Assembly: GCA_033297075.1 (NCBI GenBank)
Contig: MU858076.1
Coordinates: 125,720 to 189,719 of the forward strand
Direction of reading: 5' to 3'
From: Rhypophila decipiens
Taxonomy: Eukaryota > Ascomycota > Sordariomycetes > Sordariales > Naviculisporaceae
Length of the DNA: 64,000 bases
A program made the position numbers and the translations under genes. The notes beneath the pieces were generated by a model. It saw nothing but the letters and a program-made list of their open reading frames with translations. It was not told where the DNA came from and did not search any database. Positions 41,146 through 52,742 of this stretch are shown piece by piece; position 1 is the first letter of the stretch; every line of letters begins with the position of its first letter.

Positions 41146-42588
41146 TCACACATACTCAGCACACACAACCCCCCCTCCCAGATCCATGACCTCTCCGATC
41201 GTGGAATTGGGCAAGATTCCATGACTAAAAAGGACATGCCCCAGGGTCGTCACATTCCCGCCCCCATCGCCAAAGAAATCGGTAAGTGCGGTATCAAGCG
41301 GCTCGCCAATGCCATGACCTTGTCCCGGTCCCCCGCCTGACGGCGAGCATGTTTCGTTCCTGAAGGTGAATGTTGTTTTGCCGGGAGGTGGGCCACCAGT
41401 CCCATTCCCGGGAGGCGGTGCAGGCGGGACGACGATGTTCGGCCCCGATATTTCTGTTAATCTGGCTGAGAGGTTCCGCGATTGCCATTCCCACCAGAGC
41501 TTGTCTAGCCACGTGTGATGGAGGAAGAAGAGCGGGTCGCCTGGGGAGAGGAGGGTGTCGGACATCTGCGTACAATGGTTCACGTTGTTAGTCTTGCCAT
41601 AATAAACAATGAAATTGGGTGGAATGAATGTGAACATACAGTCCCACCAACGCCCCAATGGCCGGCAATATGCGGCTTGGCCTCCAAACAATTCCGATGG
41701 GCCTCGAAGGTGGGCGCACTCAGACAAGCATCCAGATTCTCTTGCAAGGCCCCGGAGAACAAACAGTCGCTCATGTTACGCGAGATACAATATCCGCCAT
41801 CCGGAGCTACCGTCAGATTGGCAGTGAGTTGAAGTCTCAGATCGGCGAATGGCCCGTCAGTGATACAACCACCGCCTGGATGACCTGCTAGCGGTGCGCC
41901 GTCTCCACCGAAACCAGTCATAGGATCGAACACGGACGAGTTGCGGAATGTAAATACGTCGTTTACTTCGTTCCAGTATCTACAAGTTGTCTCTTGTCAG
42001 CATCAAGTAGCATCAAGATAACGTGCCCTGAAGGAGGGTTACTAACGGAATATGTCCCCGATAATTACACTCCCTTCTGAGGAGTGTCTCGTGCGCGAGC
42101 AGGAAATACCGGTGAAAGGGCAAGAAAGCGCCAACAAAGTGGATATAAGCCGACTGAACGATGTGTACATAGTGCAGCTCGTCCCAGAGAGTCTTTGCGC
42201 CGGGAACGCCGTGCTTTGCTGGTGTGGTGGTTAGGCAAAGAGTCGATGAGATGTAATCTTTTCGTTGGTCAGGAGTCAAGTCGTCCCTTGGGTTTGAACA
42301 TGTTAGCTAACTTTATGAATGCGAGACGGGAAGAACTCGGACTTGGACAGGGCCGAATGGACAGGACTGAATTGGTGGAGGTCGATTGATCTTGCGGCGA
42401 TTAGAAATTACTCACCATGCCTTGCGCTGTGATTTTCTTGCGCAGTTCTTGATTGGACTTCCGGATTTTCCTCCACATCGTCGCCTTGATAGTTGAGTTT
42501 TTGGACTTGAACTGGCGGCCGAGACTCCGGCGAGTGTGTAAAGAAGGAGGGCCGCCAGGGCTATTCGTAGATTCGCTGTCCCGTGCAT
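41146..42588 (-). CDS. Secreted tyrosinase, 390 aa
   Basis: Four exons: 42588-42416, 42286-42047, 41979-41640 and 41565-41146. Introns are GTGAGT...CCAAG, GTTAGT...TGTAG and GTATGT...CGCAG, and phases close to 391 codons. A signal peptide (LRIALAALLLYTLAGVSAA) leads. The CuA site is in HYVHIVQSAYIHFVGAFLP-FHRYFLLAHE. The CuB site has KPHIAGHWGVGG (HxxxH) and SPGDPLFFLHHTWLDKLWW. All expected copper ligands appear present. Fungal tyrosinases oxidise phenols to quinones. Short secreted forms also act in RiPP pathways, where they hydroxylate Tyr of the core peptide. The first exon must be read in the signal-peptide frame; a longer overlapping frame (42401-42673) is a shadow. Confidence 0.88.
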
Positions 42589-44284
42589 TGTGGTTATTGT
42601 AAGAAAGTGGTATATTAATGGTCCCTGGTCTGCATTTGAAGGGGTAGATATGTCGGACAGTTCGAGGATACAACCCGTGTGGTTATATACACATGTTTGC
42701 TTTATTCCTTTATTCTTTTATTTTGTTGGTTTGCCCCAGCAGCTACTGAATGGAATCCCGTTCGTACTTGAGAAAAGTAGTTCGCTGTATCCAGTGACAC
42801 CGCATGGGCCTCAAGTAAAAGAGATTCCAAAACCCGCGGAAAGTCGTCCGTATGCAGCGCATAAACGTGGTGATTCGGGAGGCACAGCGGTCGATTCCAC
42901 GATATGCGGCGCAGATGCCAGTTTGGAGAGCCCTATTCCTCGGTCATGCCGCGGCAGTACAGCAAGACTGATAGTAGGTTAAGCAATCATCGGAGATTTT
43001 CAAGGCCAAAGAGACCCAATCGTAATGGTATCTGGATTCCGTCCACAGTTGGAAGGGTTTGGGGTTCGGGACCGAAGTTGGTGTTGGCACGGCCCGAAAA
43101 GGAAAAGAATTAACGATCGACGGCAGGGTTCTTGTTGATGAAATAAAACGATGAGGAATCGATATCCTCCACAGGATGAGACTGTGCAAGCTCCCAATAC
43201 CTTGAAGCTGGCGGAGTTGTTCAGTGTCTTCGTCCTTGAGTCCCTTACCTTTACTTGGAGCAAGGAAGTTGTCTTAATATCTATACTTCCCAAACGGATG
43301 AACTGAACCCGAGGTTCCAGTCCAACCCTCCTCTTTCAGATGAGACGGGCGTGACCACATCGAGCCCGCAGATGAATAATGCGTCACGCGTGCGTTTGAC
43401 TTGCCAATGGTACTCACGATCGTGCTCTCGATCAACGGTGTTGGACATCATCAATCGGATTTCCTCAACTAGAAGAGCGGGAGAAGGTGTAACCGTGATT
43501 CCTTGACTGCAGAGCCATGGCATTGGTGGAACCACTGTTCTCAACTATTGCATAATATCTGGGCCGTGGGCTCGGTGTCCCGTCGACCAATGGCTCCCGT
43601 GCTCCAGGCTACATTATGTACGATTCGGTGACCCTTAATCAACGGGATGTACCGACTGGACCTTGAAACAAGCTTTCCATCCAGACATTTCGGGAGACTC
43701 CCGTCCCATTAGGTGCCGGTGTGCATTCACTGCATTGTGATGGATACAGTATCTATCTGTATAGCACACACCTTTCAAGGCGAGAAACGGGCATCTATGA
43801 GGTGCTTGTCCCGGATCTCTTGTCGTGTCTGACAAGACTCTTATCAAAGAGTTTTGCACAGATTAATTATAAGGTACACAAACTTGTAAGGGAGTGAGCG
43901 CCGGCTTGTAAAACTCGTGTCACCAGTACATAATTACTAGTACGATAGGTTAGGTATGGCACAGGCACATAACCCTAGAAACCATAGTCTTGTGCACTGG
44001 TGGAGACTTCTCGGTGCGAGCTTCGGACTCGGGTCTCCAGGTGGGATTGAATGCCTTGAGAGTAAGACGCGGCGTGAACCTGAATGGGCTGGACTTTCAC
44101 ACGCCAAGACCTAGAACTAGGCTGCCACCTTATCGCTGCTTATCTCCCGCAGCTGAACAGGTGGGGCATGTATTCTTTTTAGAAGTCAGGGAGCGAGCTT
44201 TCCTTTTCTCAAGAACACCCAAAACACTCTCTCACCGTCTCCAACACACTACTTCAAGAGCATCCGATACCTGACTCTGCAATC
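42589..44284. other. Intergenic, 1.7 kb
   Basis: Promoter of the tyrosinase and upstream region of the F-box-like gene. Several short frames, none with support. A CACAAGAACACCC...CTCTCACC pyrimidine/CA-rich leader precedes 44285. Confidence 0.45.
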
Positions 44285-45982
44285 ATGGCAGACACACCAC
44301 CTACCTTGGACTCGTTGCCTTCGGACATCATTCACTGCATCCTGGACTGCATCACTCTCGAGCGTCCCAGCATCTGCGAGACACGCCCGGTTGAATACGA
44401 ATCGCCTGTCCCCGCCGATGAGTGGTATGCTTTCACTCGCAGCCGCAGTGGGCTCGGGAGTCTCTGTCGAGGATCGAAGAAGTTCTCTGCCTACGCCCGA
44501 CCACTCCTATACCGAACCGTAGCTATTATCTCCGAAACGTCCTTGGTTCTCTTCTACCGAACTATCGCAGAGCAGCCCACCCTCGGCAGCTCCTTTACAC
44601 GCTTCTTCTCGTGCCATCTCACGCTAACGACCGCAACCCGTAAGGTCCGAGAGGCCCTACAGCAACATTACCCGACATCCACGCAGGTGTACAGCTTCGA
44701 CCAAAAGAGTGATCGAACTCCTGAAAGCGTGCTCACCTACATTCTCATCCGGCTGTCTCGTCTCGAGGCCCTCCTGCTCCAAGTCCCGATCTTGAATGAG
44801 CACCAGAAGTACTGGACCTTGATGACCAATCTTGTAGCGCTATCTCCTACGAATTGGTGCCAGGACTGAGCTGATTTGGGATCCTTGCCATCTTGCCCTC
44901 GACACAATTTTCCCGGCTATTTGAGTGGCCGACCTGCGATCCCCTTACCCCAAGAACGCCCGTTTACGCAGCTCGGGACCCTCATGCTCCAGGGCGACCC
45001 CGAAACGCGGGAGTTGGTTGAAGACGACGGTGGTTCATCCTCATCGACTCAAGACGACGGTCCATCCTCATTAAGAGAACACTGGGGCGCCTCTGCACTA
45101 ATCTACGCGCCTATATACTCGCTTTTGCCCAAGCTCCATGCCCTCGAAATTAGTAGTGACGATGGAAACTTTGATTTCCGCCAGCTGGCTCCTGACGACC
45201 CGTCGATATACCAGGACAAGCAACTCCTCGAGACGTGTCGGCATATCTACCTCCACGAAAGTCTTGCCTCTCCAAAGTCCCTACACTCCATCTTACAACA
45301 TGCTCGCAATCTGGAGACTCTCCACCTGTCGTCTCGCTGGGAGCCTTCTGCCAATGCCTCGTGGGATACAAGTGGAAACGACGAAGGAGCGGTCTCGTTG
45401 GATGCTGCTCTCACCCGGTACGGACAGAAGCTACGCCATCTCGAAGTAGGCTGGTTCAAGGACCATGACCACCCTGAGCTGATCGGCGATAACGGTCGGC
45501 TCGCCTCGCTTCCTACACTCACGAAGCTGGAAACTGTCAGTGTTCAGTGGGTTGTTTTATACGGAACAGAGCGGGCTGCACTACTCATGCTGTTGGCTAG
45601 TCTATTGCCGCCGAATCTGGTTGAGCTCACGTTAATCGACTGGCGGTGGTCGGATATTCACGCATACCACGACATGGAGCAGTTCAATGACTACCGCGTG
45701 AAGCCACATGAGTCGATGGACGGGGATATATTGAGCTACTACAGGTCCAAGGAGGATTACAGGTCGGATGCGTTGAGTCGTTTGATGCATTTTGCACGCG
45801 ATTCGGAGTCGCAGCTGAGTCTGAAAAAGGTCACGTTTTCCTGTCCTATTCCTTGGACGTGGATGACGGAGCAATGGTGGACGATGGAGGTTGGAGTAGA
45901 TCTGGACTTTCACTTTGGAGAGGTCAAGGAGGCCTTTGCGAAGAGGGGGGTTGAATTTCTGGTTGAAGACGAGAGGTATTAA
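44285..45982 (+). CDS. F-box-like protein, 565 codons, with an in-frame TGA or short intron
   Basis: The N-terminus LDSLPSDIIHCILDCITLE is F-box-like, and the rest is leucine-rich with HALEI, NLETLHLSS and KLRHLEVGW blocks, as in fungal F-box/LRR proteins. The frame is broken by TGA at 44867-44869 (after PTNWCQD) but stays open in the same phase to 45982. A possible 70-base intron (donor TG|GTGCCA near 44856, acceptor TTTGAG near 44926) would remove the stop, but both signals are weak. Otherwise a single nonsense change splits the gene. The C-terminal part (WTMEVGVDLDFHFGEVKEAF) is well preserved, so the gene is either alive with an intron or only recently broken. Confidence 0.6.
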
Positions 45983-47925
45983 GGACAGCGATGAGAGCAC
46001 ATGTCCTCTTTCAACATACCTGCCCCGGTCGTGTCTGCAATAGATGCTGAAATATGGGATTATCATCACCGAGGAGATGAGAATGTTGGATGAGCTCGGG
46101 GGGCCCGGTAATGAGATGAGATTGGAAGGTGTGATGCTTCAATTGAGCCTTTGTACAATGAACATAAATGCGCATTGCCGGGTAATATTTTGTCTGCGGA
46201 GTTCTACCAAGACGACCGCCTGGATGGCAATACCAGGGCAGCCTCATTAACAACTGCTTTCATGCGCTCGGCGGTGACATTGTTACCGGCAGAATGATGG
46301 GACATTGAATGCCCCGTGTCCGCGTCTTCATTACGTACCTTTCTCTTACTATAGTGACACAGAGAAAGTTAGAAAAGTGGTAGACCCTTAGATTAATATG
46401 GCAGCCCATATCTGTTGCACCGATGGAGATGTGAATCCGAGAGTACTACACTTGACCTAGTCCGAGACTCTAAAGGCACTTCATGATAGGCCCGAACATA
46501 AGAGATCGGCAAAGCAGATTTTCCACAACCGCCACGTGGAAAGCTCTCAATGGGAAGCGTTGCTTATATGTTGCAATTAAGGGGCTATGATGTTGCAATC
46601 GGAGAGCATGTAAAACAACGAGACTCCACTAACCTGACGAGGCTGACGTAGTGGCTTACGGTTTCACGGGCGTTATGCTCTCACACCCTGATTGAGACTT
46701 GTACTACCTCCTTAAAGAGTTCTCTTTAACACCGAAACACCGAATCATTCGAAAACAGAGGGGAAAACAGCAGTCTTGCTATGCGCAAGGACCTTCGGAC
46801 CGGTATTGGCTTCGAGAGAGTCTGGGAAAGAAGACGCAAGACAACAGTGGGGCCAAGTACAAACGCCAGGACAAAGTAACGCTAAAAAACTAATATATTA
46901 CCGCCGAATCTAACTTCGATATGACTGCATCGGCAGCGAGGAGGCGTAACTGCCGTGTGGCAACTACTCGTTATAGCACTTCGTGCAACATGACTCTTCG
47001 TCAGTTTACGTTAATCGCTATTTACATTCCAATTTCAGAGCGGCCTAACCACGGGTTTCCGGGCAGGTTGTACCATCCGAGGATTAAACAATATTCAACA
47101 CATTCGTCTCCGTACTTACAATCGCAGTACTTAGAAGCTTTAGGGAATATAGACGTTTGTGTGGAAGTCTCTTGAGGAAATTATACGTCTAGTAACTGGG
47201 TCAAATAATAGGATGTGAATTCAACAATCAACCCATTAAGAGATATAGTATAGGTCTTATCAAGGGTATTGATATGCCTTTAAATCTAGCTTTATAGGCC
47301 TTGAACTTCCTTTGTATGTCTATCCTTAATCAACTCACCCACATGACGAAAATATTGAACGAGAATGGTAACTGACTCTGAAGCGTGAAGCTAAACAAAA
47401 CACGGAAATGCAGAGATCGTCGCATTCACTGGGCACGTTAGCGCCGAGCTGGGCGCAACTGCCGGGCTGACAACATGAAGTCTGAGAGGCAACATTTGAC
47501 GATCCTTGCTAGAATACAGTAGCAATGAAGTTTACTGTTTGTCTCAGTTCACGACGCAAACCTCGAACATTCCCGTGTTGCGACTTGACGACGCCTAATC
47601 CGAAGCGAGCAAGGTATGTCCGAAAATGGCACACTAACAAATGCTTCTCGAATGGCAGCAACTCCCCAGTCCCCATTTTCGACCCGCCACGGTCGAGTTG
47701 AGGAAATAGTGTTCTTGCTTTGCCTTCCCCTGTTCAACTTGGAACAGACTCAAAGGCGCCCATCACAACAAGTCAATGTCTATATAAACGCTCCTCCCCT
47801 CTCATCCAAGAAATATCTTTCTCTTCTCTTTAGCAACATCGACAAGTCCACTCTATCCATCCAACCCCAAAACAAACTCCAACAAAGCCCTTCAACTCAA
47901 AACTCACCAACCACCACCAGCAAAA
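45983..47925. other. Gene-poor stretch, 1.9 kb
   Basis: AT-rich from about 46600 to 47400, with no domain-bearing frame. It may be old, mutated repeat DNA. A TATATAAA at about 47780-47787 belongs to the next gene. Confidence 0.45.
47780..47787 (+). promoter_or_regulatory. TATA box of the Cys-rich peptide gene
   Basis: CTATATAAACG about 140 bases before the ATG at 47926. The leader between is CT-rich, ending in ACCACCACCAGCAAAA, as in strongly expressed fungal genes. Confidence 0.5.
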
Positions 47926-48270
47926 ATGAAGTTCACCGCCTCCACCGTTGCCTTTGTCCTCAGCGCCCTTGCCATGGCCCACCCCGAGCCTATCCCCTCC
48001 CAAGGTGAAGGAGTCGTCCACAACATCGATACCCGAGCCCTGACAGCCAACGACGGGAACATCATCTTTGGCCGGGCGATCAACTGCCCTTCAAATAATC
48101 CCAGTGTTTGCTGCGCTGTAAGACTTCCCTGGCCTTGAGTCTAAGACATTATGATAGATCAAAGCATAAGTAGGAATATTTTATTGACGTGAGCATGTTC
48201 CGTATAGTGCCGCGGTGGGAGCGGATTCTGCATCAACGGAAGATGCAGCTGCCAGGGTGGAGACTGCTAG
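47926..48270 (+). CDS. Defensin-like cysteine-rich secreted peptide, 84 aa
   Basis: Exons 47926-48117 and 48208-48270 (GCT|GTAAGA...CGTATAG|TGC, phase 0). MKFTASTVAFVLSALAMA is a signal peptide. A propeptide of about 33 residues ends in FGR or similar. The mature part, beginning AINCPSNNPS, holds eight cysteines in about 33 residues: C-x7-CC-x-C-x7-C-x4-C-x-C-x4-C. GFCINGRCSC fits the gamma-core (GxC...C) and the CxC end of CS-alpha-beta antimicrobial peptides. The usual CxxxC helix pair is not obvious, so the fold is uncertain. The intronless reading would end VCCAVRLPWP and lose most cysteines, so splicing matters. It could be an antimicrobial peptide or an effector. Confidence 0.72.
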
Positions 48271-49113
48271 ACGGATGTGGTTCAAGAGAATGTCCCATCA
48301 GGGGCATTGTCATCAAAGGAGCAAGACGAAAGGGAGACCATGGTTGCGAGAAAATCTGGCAAATAGTCTATTCAACATAGTCAAAGCCATCATCCATTCA
48401 TTCTGAATATACAAGCGTATCACCCAACGCACTTGAACATTCGAGCCGGTCAACTGTGAAACGTAGTGATTTACTTTTTCAAAAGGGATCTTTAAACCGA
48501 TCCTCTTCGGTGCCTACCTGTCAAGCAATTCATATACACACAAGGTTCGATAATGACGACGATAGTACTTGATCGGTTAAACATTCCGATGTTGTTATGC
48601 CAATCTCGCACTCTCGTTGCTGTAAATATTCAAGAGTCTCAAAACATTTCTAGAAAAACCTTGGCCTCTTGCAGTCCACGTAGCGGTACCGAATGAAACT
48701 GCTATACAAGATGTGACAGTCAGTCTGTCACTGGAATTGGCCGCCGTGAACTGTGGCATCAACAAAAGGCAACGTCACAGCTGGGATGTGGAAGTCTACA
48801 CTTTTACTCTTTTTTCAGCCCTGTAAGTAGCTTGCTGGTCCGGGTAAACTGGAAAGGCAACCCTGAACGTCCCTGCTAATATGGGAAAACTCGCAAGCCG
48901 CATCAGTAAATTGGATACGAGCCCGGACGGAAGCACCCGTTTGCTGCGGTTTCCGTATTTGGTTATGCCATGGTAACCCAAAAGTCATGTTAGTCATCAG
49001 TTCCTTTGGGAATATCAATCACAGCGACTGATTATGACATTTAAAGGCCCGTCCCAGTGTTGATCACGAAACATTTGTCTCTCTACCCGTCCAAATCCTC
49101 CCCACACTGCACC
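48271..49113. other. Intergenic
   Basis: 3' flank of the Cys-rich peptide and promoter of the next secreted protein. GACATTTAAAGG at about 49034 may serve as its TATA element. No gene seen. Confidence 0.45.
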
Positions 49114-49785
49114 ATGGCCATCTATACCTTGAAATCACCGTGGTCCATCGCCGCAGCCATCAGCTTTATATTCTGCAACAGCCAGGTAATTGCCCAAATA
49201 CCCGGCCAAGGCCCCGCAAACAACACACTGCCCCTCCGTCCCTGGAACATAACCCGCCTCAACACAGGCTCCCCCTCAGGCCGCCCAGCTTCTTTTCCCT
49301 ATTCCGCCATCTACGCAACCATCACAGACCCTAATTACATATCCCTCGGCCCGACCAATTTCGTCGAGGCCATTTTCCCACCCTCGACGGTCGATTGCAC
49401 CATCAAATGGAACACCTACTTTGAGGAGCCTTACAACATCGTCGTGCCGTGCACAGGTTCCCAGTCACATGGGAAGTGGAGCATGGAGGTTCTCAAATCA
49501 ACAAACACGAGTGAGGATTGGAACCCGCCTAGTCCGACACGGAACTTTGGATTGAGGTTTCGACTTGAGGAGGCGGTGGTTATGAATGAGGGACGGGTTG
49601 TGACTCTGGTTTACGTTGGGGAGGGGATATTCTCAGTGGGACTGAATTTGGATTTTGTATGTGGTGGGAGTGGAGTGTGTTCGTCTGGGTTGAAGGCGCG
49701 CCCCGGTGGCGGTGGGGATAGGAGCGTGGCGATTACGCAGGAGTTGGTTGAGACGAAGGTTAGGTGTATCGACGCGACTTGTTGA
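49114..49785 (+). CDS. Secreted protein of unknown family, 223 aa
   Basis: Single exon. Start chosen at MAIYTLKSPW (49114), because the frame's earlier Met gives no signal peptide. Residues 6-27 (LKSPWSIAAAISFIFCNSQ) are hydrophobic and end near VIAQ, a likely signal peptide. Mature residues include two N-glycosylation-type sites (NNT, NIT) and about six cysteines (VDCTIKW, VPCTGSQ, FVCGGSGVC, VRCIDATC). The central part looks beta-rich (YSAIYATITDPNYISLG). Effector-like secreted proteins often have this layout. I cannot name a family. Confidence 0.65.
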   Translation: MAIYTLKSPWSIAAAISFIFCNSQVIAQIPGQGPANNTLPLRPWNITRLNTGSPSGRPASFPYSAIYATITDPNYISLGPTNFVEAIFPPSTVDCTIKWNTYFEEPYNIVVPCTGSQSHGKWSMEVLKSTNTSEDWNPPSPTRNFGLRFRLEEAVVMNEGRVVTLVYVGEGIFSVGLNLDFVCGGSGVCSSGLKARPGGGGDRSVAITQELVETKVRCIDATC

Positions 49786-50886
49786 AGAAGTGTGAATTTT
49801 GAAGTCTTTGGCAAACAGAAGACGAGAGGCTACACAGAGAGACAATCTCTTGACTTGGAGGTGATAGACGGACTGGTATGGCATTACAGGAATATGGGTG
49901 TGTACGTGTGGGTTTGAAAACACACCGCACAGCCCACAAAAGGAGTATAAGAGAAGAAAATAACAAGAACTTGAACTCTCCCGTTTGCCCACATCTCTCC
50001 ATATTATCTCACGAGACCTTTTAGTTTCTATAAAGCACTAGTAGCAACTCATTGCCTACGATGAGCAACGAACTTAACGAGTATAATATAAGAGGTGAAC
50101 TTGTAGATTAGTCTCTATAGAGCTAAACTAAGATGTACTACGGGGGGGGGAGAGTATAGGCTATTTATATGAGCAACCATATGTACACTATGCTTTTTCA
50201 CTGCATATACTATCTTGGCATACATGGCAGCCGGCAATCAAGAACCCGCTTTTCTCATACAAAAGACCACCCCGTTATAGTTCTCAACCATTTCAACCCA
50301 GTCAACCCAGAACCAGTCAAGCCAGTTAAGGTAGTCAAGCCAGTTAAGCTAGTTCAATTGCCGTAATAGTTCAATTGAACGTTATAAACTGCTTCAACAC
50401 CAAGAAAAATATCGCGAGATTTTTGACTATAGGGGGCTCGTATATACCGGGGTTTGGTTACCCATAGCAGTAGCTTGGGGAATGGGATTGTGTCCGGCAG
50501 GGGGGCTTTTGTACGTGAAAAGCGGGTCAATTGAGGTTAGTAGCCAGCCAAGTGCCATTGTGGGTTACATAGTATACGCAAGGAAAATCCATAGTGTATA
50601 TATGATTGCTCATTTATATAGACTAGTAGTAGTACTGTACCTATTACTGCCTAGTGCGGTATAAAGGATCTTCCTGCCTTTGTAGCCCAGGCAATATATA
50701 AGGTATGTAAAGTCTGGTCCTAGGTGGTTAGCCTCGTCCGCTTCAGATTGTCCAAATGTGCGTACATGGTTACGGGAACCGCTTTGGTTGGACTTTCATG
50801 AATCTTCTCAGTTGACCCACTGGCAGCCATTTCCAGCCGAATCACAGTTCATCTGTTATTGTTGGGCAAAACGCCGTTAGTATAGA
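49786..50886. other. AT-rich stretch with short tandem repeats
   Basis: Holds a G-run (50142-50151), a region of repeated CCAGTCAA/CCAGTTAAG words (50290-50360) and several TATATA patches. Looks like degraded repeat DNA; no gene. Confidence 0.45.
50285..50400 (+). repeat. Short tandem words CAGTCAA / CAGTTAA
   Basis: CAACCCAGTCAACCCAGAAC, then AGTCAAGCCAGTTAAGGTAG TCAAGCCAGTTAAGC, then TAGTTCAATTG twice. The words differ mostly by C/T, as expected from decay. Confidence 0.5.
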
Positions 50887-51180
50887 TCACAACTTATATA
50901 GACGGGAATGGTGCGCAGAGGATGGAATGGAACCCACGATAGAACGAGGGCCGTCCCAGGGGCACTTCCAGTTTCTGCAAGGCGCGACCATGCCGCTGCA
51001 CTTGCAGTTGTCTGTACCAATGTCGCGAGCGCCGGCGCATAATGGCAAGAAGATGCCCAAGCAGGATCCCTCGACGTGGCGAGCCGTCATGCCAGCCGCG
51101 TTCTCATTCTGCTCAGTGGGGAGAGCAAAGGCGCCGGAGGCGGCAAAGAGGGCAAGGAGGGGGAAGTTGATGAGCTGCAT
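50887..51180 (-). CDS. Small secreted Cys-containing protein, 97 aa
   Basis: Single-exon frame. MQLINFPLLALFAASGAFA is a clear signal peptide, cut near LPTEQ. A propeptide-like region with TARHVE follows. The mature part has six cysteines: GSCLGIFLPLCAG, DNCKCSGM, PCRNWKCPW. The last 20 residues (SIVGSIPSSAHHSRLYKL) have none and may be intron or a genuine tail. An upstream TATATGAA on the minus strand lies near 51325. Secreted antimicrobial or effector candidate, unknown family. Confidence 0.6.
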   Translation of the reverse strand: MQLINFPLLALFAASGAFALPTEQNENAAGMTARHVEGSCLGIFLPLCAGARDIGTDNCKCSGMVAPCRNWKCPWDGPRSIVGSIPSSAHHSRLYKL

Positions 51181-52742
51181 GTTGGCTAGTTAGTTGGTTT
51201 CTGAGAGTGGACTGTGGTTTATTGTGGAACTTGAGGGTGTTTGAGAGAGGCAAGATGCTGATGCGAGTGAGTGATGTTGGGTGGAAAGAATTTGTCTCGA
51301 AGCTGGGTGCTTGAAGCGATTCATATACTTGGTAGTTTGCTTCTTGACTCTTTCCCTCTCTATCCTCGACCCTTTACATTCAACGTTTTGACTGGAAACT
51401 TTAGTCCTGCGTGTCCTTAATGGGCCATCCTGTTACGCGCACAATCCATAGGATCGTGAAGCGTCAACATGTCACAACATGGCCGCACTCAGCCTGTCGA
51501 TGAAAGTTCCGACGGAGTATCAAAGATGGATACAATCTTGCCTGAAGACACATAAGTCCGAAGCTCGCACAAGAAGAGTCTCCTACAATTCAACCGGCTC
51601 TGATGGTGTCGTTGAACTCGCATTGTCCCCACAGTCGACTCTGCTGACCTGAGCTTCAAGTTGTACAAGTTCGCATGAGAGAATCTTCAATAACTCGGGC
51701 ATATGCCTAAGATAGCGAAGGCTCGACGCTCCTCAGCGCCTATTGAAGATGCCTAAGGCGGTGATCAGCGGCTTGGAGACAAGTCGGAGTCTATATACAT
51801 AGTCCAGTGGACCAGTGCTGATGTTCACTTCTCGTGTCAGCTCGTTTGATCTACTAACCTCGGCCTTGTACTTGGTTAGATACGAGCAATATCTCAAAAA
51901 GTCTCCAGGTAGGTTTGGGATTATATTTCCCTCAGTCACAAAATGTCGGTATGATTTATAGAGGCGCCTGATATACAAGTACTAGTCTTCTTCAATGGAG
52001 GCGTTAACTAGCTCGGATGAAGGTCTTTAGCTCGAATAAATACCTTAACGGGGTCGAACAAGTATCTTAACGGGCCCCAATAAATGCTTCTGGGCTAGAA
52101 AGTCAACTTGGACTAGTGCCTATATACGAAGGTAATAGTGCCTCTTTCTAATGCCCCCTTATAGTCTTATAGATGCCTGAATTGTGTATCAATATTTGCT
52201 TTCGTATCGACAACTTTCAGAGTTGATGACAACATACATGCACCGTAATTACCCAAAGCCCGAGGCATAGTAGATGCAAAAGTCTTAACCAGAGCGAATA
52301 GAGCCCATATTGACTGATGCTTGCCTCGCAGACTTCGCCCCGCCGACATGCAAGCTGGTCGGCCACACACAGTTGCTAAAATCCTGCCCCTCCTACCCAA
52401 TGCCCTAATTATCACTTGGCCACACATTCACCTCTAATAGCTCTTACGCATCATTGTGTCTCTCGGTGAGATATTGAATGACACTCGGGCCCGAGCCGTG
52501 TTGCGAGTTCATAGCCATCCGCATGCATGACCTTCCAGATGAGTCCACTCGGTATCGAGCTGACGATAGACGGCTGGGCGATAAATATGCCCGGACGGGG
52601 TATTTGAGATAAGCTGTCAATATGCGACGTCTCAAAGTCAGGCCGCCCGTCGTGGTAGTAATAGTTCATAGGTCGATGTGATGTAGCGGTATCATCATGT
52701 CGCCTCCCAGGCTTCTTCACGGAAAGGGCAACATGATCAGTC
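51181..52742. other. Repeat-rich, gene-poor stretch
   Basis: A minus-strand frame at 51733-51978 (FVTEGNIIPNLPGDFLRYC) looks like a fragment of old coding sequence but is not recognisable. Near 52035-52075 AATACCTTAACGGGGTCGAA and AAGTATCTTAACGGGCCCC are tandem relatives. 52113-52165 is dispersed-repeat copy 3. No intact gene seen. Confidence 0.45.
52113..52165 (+). repeat. Short dispersed repeat, copy 3
   Basis: GTGCCTATATACGAAGG, then TAATAGTGCC, then TAATGCCCCCTTATAG: same block order as 34437-34490, with mostly transition differences. Confidence 0.4.

Noticed and set aside
19617..42588. Polyketide or NRPS gene cluster
   Set aside because: No synthase is present anywhere in the window; only tailoring-type enzymes are seen.
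42401..42673. Frame giving MWRKIRKSNQEL as tyrosinase N-terminus
   Set aside because: It has no signal peptide and joins the next exon in the wrong phase; the MHGTANL frame has a signal peptide and closes.
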